The notes beneath the pieces are model-generated. The model did no database searches. It was not told the origin of the DNA and worked only from the letters and a program-made list of their open reading frames with translations. DNA of 14,822 nt from Caldilineaceae bacterium (GTDB lineage Bacteria; Chloroflexota; Anaerolineae; Caldilineales; Caldilineaceae). Location: NCBI GenBank assembly GCA_024643705.1, contig JAHEML010000012.1:1-14822 (forward strand). Direction: 5' to 3'. How positions within the stretch are numbered: position 1 is the first letter of the stretch; each line of letters starts with the position of its first letter. A program made the position numbers and the translations under genes. Positions 12,979 through 14,822 of the stretch are shown one piece after another.

Positions 12979-14822
12979 AACTCATCGGCATCGACGTAGG
13001 CGGCACATTCACCGACTTTGTTCTATTGCAGGACGGCCAACTCCGGGTTCACAAATCGCCCACCACCCCCCACGACCAGAGCCAAGGTATTGTGGCGGGG
13101 CTGGCGCAGATGACAACCACGCGCGATGCTGAAATTGTCCACGGCACAACCGCTGCCACCAATGCCCTGCTGGAACACAAAGGTGCACGCACGGCCCTGC
13201 TGACCACCGCAGGCTTTGCCGATGTGATCGAAATTGGCCGCCAAAACCGCCCCCAACTCTACGCATTGCACCAACAACGCCCGCCCCAACTCGTTCCCGC
13301 CGCATTGCGCTTCGAAGCCCTGGAGCGACTGACCGTGGACGGCGACATCCTCACACCCCTGAATGAAGCGGCACTCGACGCCCTGGCCCGGCAGATCGCC
13401 GCGGCCCAGCCCGAAAGCGTCGCCATCGTCTTTCTCTTCTCCTACCGCAATCCGGCTCACGAAGAGCGCGCCGCAGAAATTTTGCGCCGCCACCTGCCCG
13501 CGGCCACCTTTTCCCTCAGCAGCCACATCCTGCCCGAATACCGGGAATACGAACGCACAGCGACAACCGTTGTCAATGCCTATGTGCAGCCCTTGGCCGA
13601 ACGCTATCTGCACCGGCTTGCCGCGGCCCTGGGCAACGTGCCCGTGCGGGTGATGCAGTCAAACGGCGGCGCAATTGGCATCGACCAGGCCAGTGTCGAG
13701 CCAGCCCGTCTTGTTCTCAGCGGGCCAGCGGGTGGGGTGGTGGGCGCGTTTGCCGCGGCTTCCCAGGCGTTGGAAGTGGCAAACCCCCACATCATCACCT
13801 TTGACATGGGCGGAACCAGTACCGATGTGGCTCTCTGCCCCGGCCAGATTCCCCGCACCGGCGAGAGCGAAATTGCCGGTTTGCCCCTGCGCCTGCCTGT
13901 CATCGACATCCACACCGTGGGTGCGGGGGGTGGCAGCCTGGCTTTTGTCGATGCGGGCGGCGGAATGCGGGTTGGCCCACAAAGCGCGGGCGCAGTGCCT
14001 GGCCCGGTCTGCTATAGGCGGGGCGGAACCCAGCCCACTGTCACCGACGCCAACCTGGTGCTGGGGCGTCTGGACGGGGATAACTTTTTGGGGGGCACGG
14101 GCGCGGTGGGGCTGGATGCAGAGGCCGCATTGGCTGCTCTGGCCCGGCTGGGCGACGAGCTGGGTGGCTTTTCACCCCAGGCCGCGGCGCTTGGCGTCAT
14201 TCGCATTGCCAACGCCACCATGGAGCGTGCCTTGCGCCGGGTGTCGGTGGAACGGGGCCACGATCCCCGCACATTTGCCCTGATCCCCTTTGGGGGTGCG
14301 GGTCCGCTGCACGCCTGCGATCTGGCTGGGGCATTGGGAGTGCGGCGGATTCTCATTCCGCCCAGCCCTGGCGTGTTGAGCGCGTTGGGGCTGTTGATGG
14401 CAGATGTTGTCCACGAAAATGCCCAGGCCATTTTGCGTGATGCCGCCCTTTTGGGTGGAGATATCGACTTTCTTTCGGGCCATTTCGAGCGGCTGGCCGA
14501 GCAGAGCCGACGGGTGCTGGCCGGGGAAGGGGTGGCGGCTCCCCGGTTGGAGGCCAGCCTGGACATGCGCTACCAGGGGCAGAGCTACGAATTGACTGTT
14601 CCATTGGCGACGCCTATCAGCCGGGAAGGGTTGGCGGAGACAGTGGCCGAATTTCATGCGCTGCATACACAACGTTATGGCTATGCCATGGCCGAAGCCA
14701 CGGTGGAGATCGTCACCCTGCGTCTGCGGGGTAGCGGGCCTGGGGCAGAGCCAACCATGCAACGGCGCGCATTGGGGTCAACCCATGCGTCCGCCGCCTA
14801 TCTTGGCGAAAAGCCTGTCTGG
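12975..14822 (+). CDS. hyuA: hydantoinase/oxoprolinase A-type protein (3' end outside window)
   Basis: 616 codons are open to the window edge with no stop; family members usually run about 650-700 residues, so only the tail is missing. The ATP-dependent A subunit of N-methylhydantoinase, 5-oxoprolinase or acetone-carboxylase type enzymes opens cyclic amides, or activates its substrate, using an actin/hexokinase-like fold. Seen here: Gly-Ile-Asp-Val-Gly-Gly-Thr-Phe-Thr-Asp (5-14), His-Gly-Thr-Thr-Ala-Ala-Thr-Asn (57-64), Phe-Asp-Met-Gly-Gly-Thr-Ser-Thr-Asp (276-284), the Gly-Ala-Gly-Gly-Gly-Ser loop (316-321), and Phe-Gly-Gly-Ala-Gly-Pro-Leu-His (439-446). The start ATG overlaps the previous stop by four bases. 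A B subunit (hyuB) would be expected just beyond the window. The symbol is the family name; the true substrate is not known. Confidence 0.92.
   Translation, partial: MKLIGIDVGGTFTDFVLLQDGQLRVHKSPTTPHDQSQGIVAGLAQMTTTRDAEIVHGTTAATNALLEHKGARTALLTTAGFADVIEIGRQNRPQLYALHQQRPPQLVPAALRFEALERLTVDGDILTPLNEAALDALARQIAAAQPESVAIVFLFSYRNPAHEERAAEILRRHLPAATFSLSSHILPEYREYERTATTVVNAYVQPLAERYLHRLAAALGNVPVRVMQSNGGAIGIDQASVEPARLVLSGPAGGVVGAFAAASQALEVANPHIITFDMGGTSTDVALCPGQIPRTGESEIAGLPLRLPVIDIHTVGAGGGSLAFVDAGGGMRVGPQSAGAVPGPVCYRRGGTQPTVTDANLVLGRLDGDNFLGGTGAVGLDAEAALAALARLGDELGGFSPQAAALGVIRIANATMERALRRVSVERGHDPRTFALIPFGGAGPLHACDLAGALGVRRILIPPSPGVLSALGLLMADVVHENAQAILRDAALLGGDIDFLSGHFERLAEQSRRVLAGEGVAAPRLEASLDMRYQGQSYELTVPLATPISREGLAETVAEFHALHTQRYGYAMAEATVEIVTLRLRGSGPGAEPTMQRRALGSTHASAAYLGEKPVW

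Noticed and set aside
13023..14762. Several open frames on the minus strand and in another plus frame inside the hydantoinase gene
   Set aside because: They are by-products of G+C-rich third positions in a gene whose own frame stays open for 616 codons with all family motifs.

Overview
The window looks like a piece of a Chloroflexota chromosome, probably from the Anaerolineae/Ardenticatenia side. The evidence is a lipoprotein that carries an NBR1-type Ig-like domain after a Pro/Thr/Ala linker, secreted proteins built from PPC-like and PA14-like modules, and a DUF4239 membrane protein. This is a judgement from protein architecture; there is no rRNA or phylogenetic marker here.

Minus strand, about 1-11.7 kb (read right to left in transcription order): a stand-alone, degenerate response-regulator receiver (stop at 11291); a very large lipoprotein combining an amino-acid-type solute-binding domain with an NBR1-like Ig domain and four further Ig-like domains (8748-11237); a secreted two-module PPC-like protein (7602-8657); a secreted PA14-like protein (6803-7600); a second secreted PPC-like protein with an N-terminal 'D-N-G-D' repeat-like domain (5085-6608); a secreted two-LysM protein (4233-5072); and a DUF4239 (bestrophin-like) membrane protein (3219-4016). 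After a 310-base gap come an ABC-2 type exporter ATPase (1922-2908), its permease (414-1925) and the start of an alpha/beta-hydrolase that runs out of the window (1-329). Long hairpins without a U-tract lie between several of these genes (4145-4179, 6650-6686, 8677-8727) and divide the run into short transcription-unit-like blocks.

Plus strand, 12.1 kb to the end: a tight three-gene unit of clpS (12179-12502), a small molybdopterin-oxidoreductase-fold protein (12508-12978) and a hydantoinase/oxoprolinase A-type gene (12975 to the window end, open at the edge). Third codon positions here are visibly richer in G+C than in the minus-strand genes. The two halves diverge from a region of about 0.5 kb (11678-12178) that is A+T-richer and holds a promoter-like TATAAT, an imperfect stem-loop and a TATATAAA element.

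Working together: the minus-strand genes from 11.2 to 4.2 kb encode exported proteins, most of which consist of binding or adhesion-type beta domains, with no enzyme active site that I can recognise. The best reading is an envelope or surface-layer assembly with a sensor or binding lipoprotein, not a transport operon, because no amino-acid ABC permease or ATPase accompanies the solute-binding domain. The ABC-2 transporter plus hydrolase forms a separate unit. The plus-strand unit pairs N-degron recognition (ClpS) with metabolic genes, which may be no more than chance linkage.
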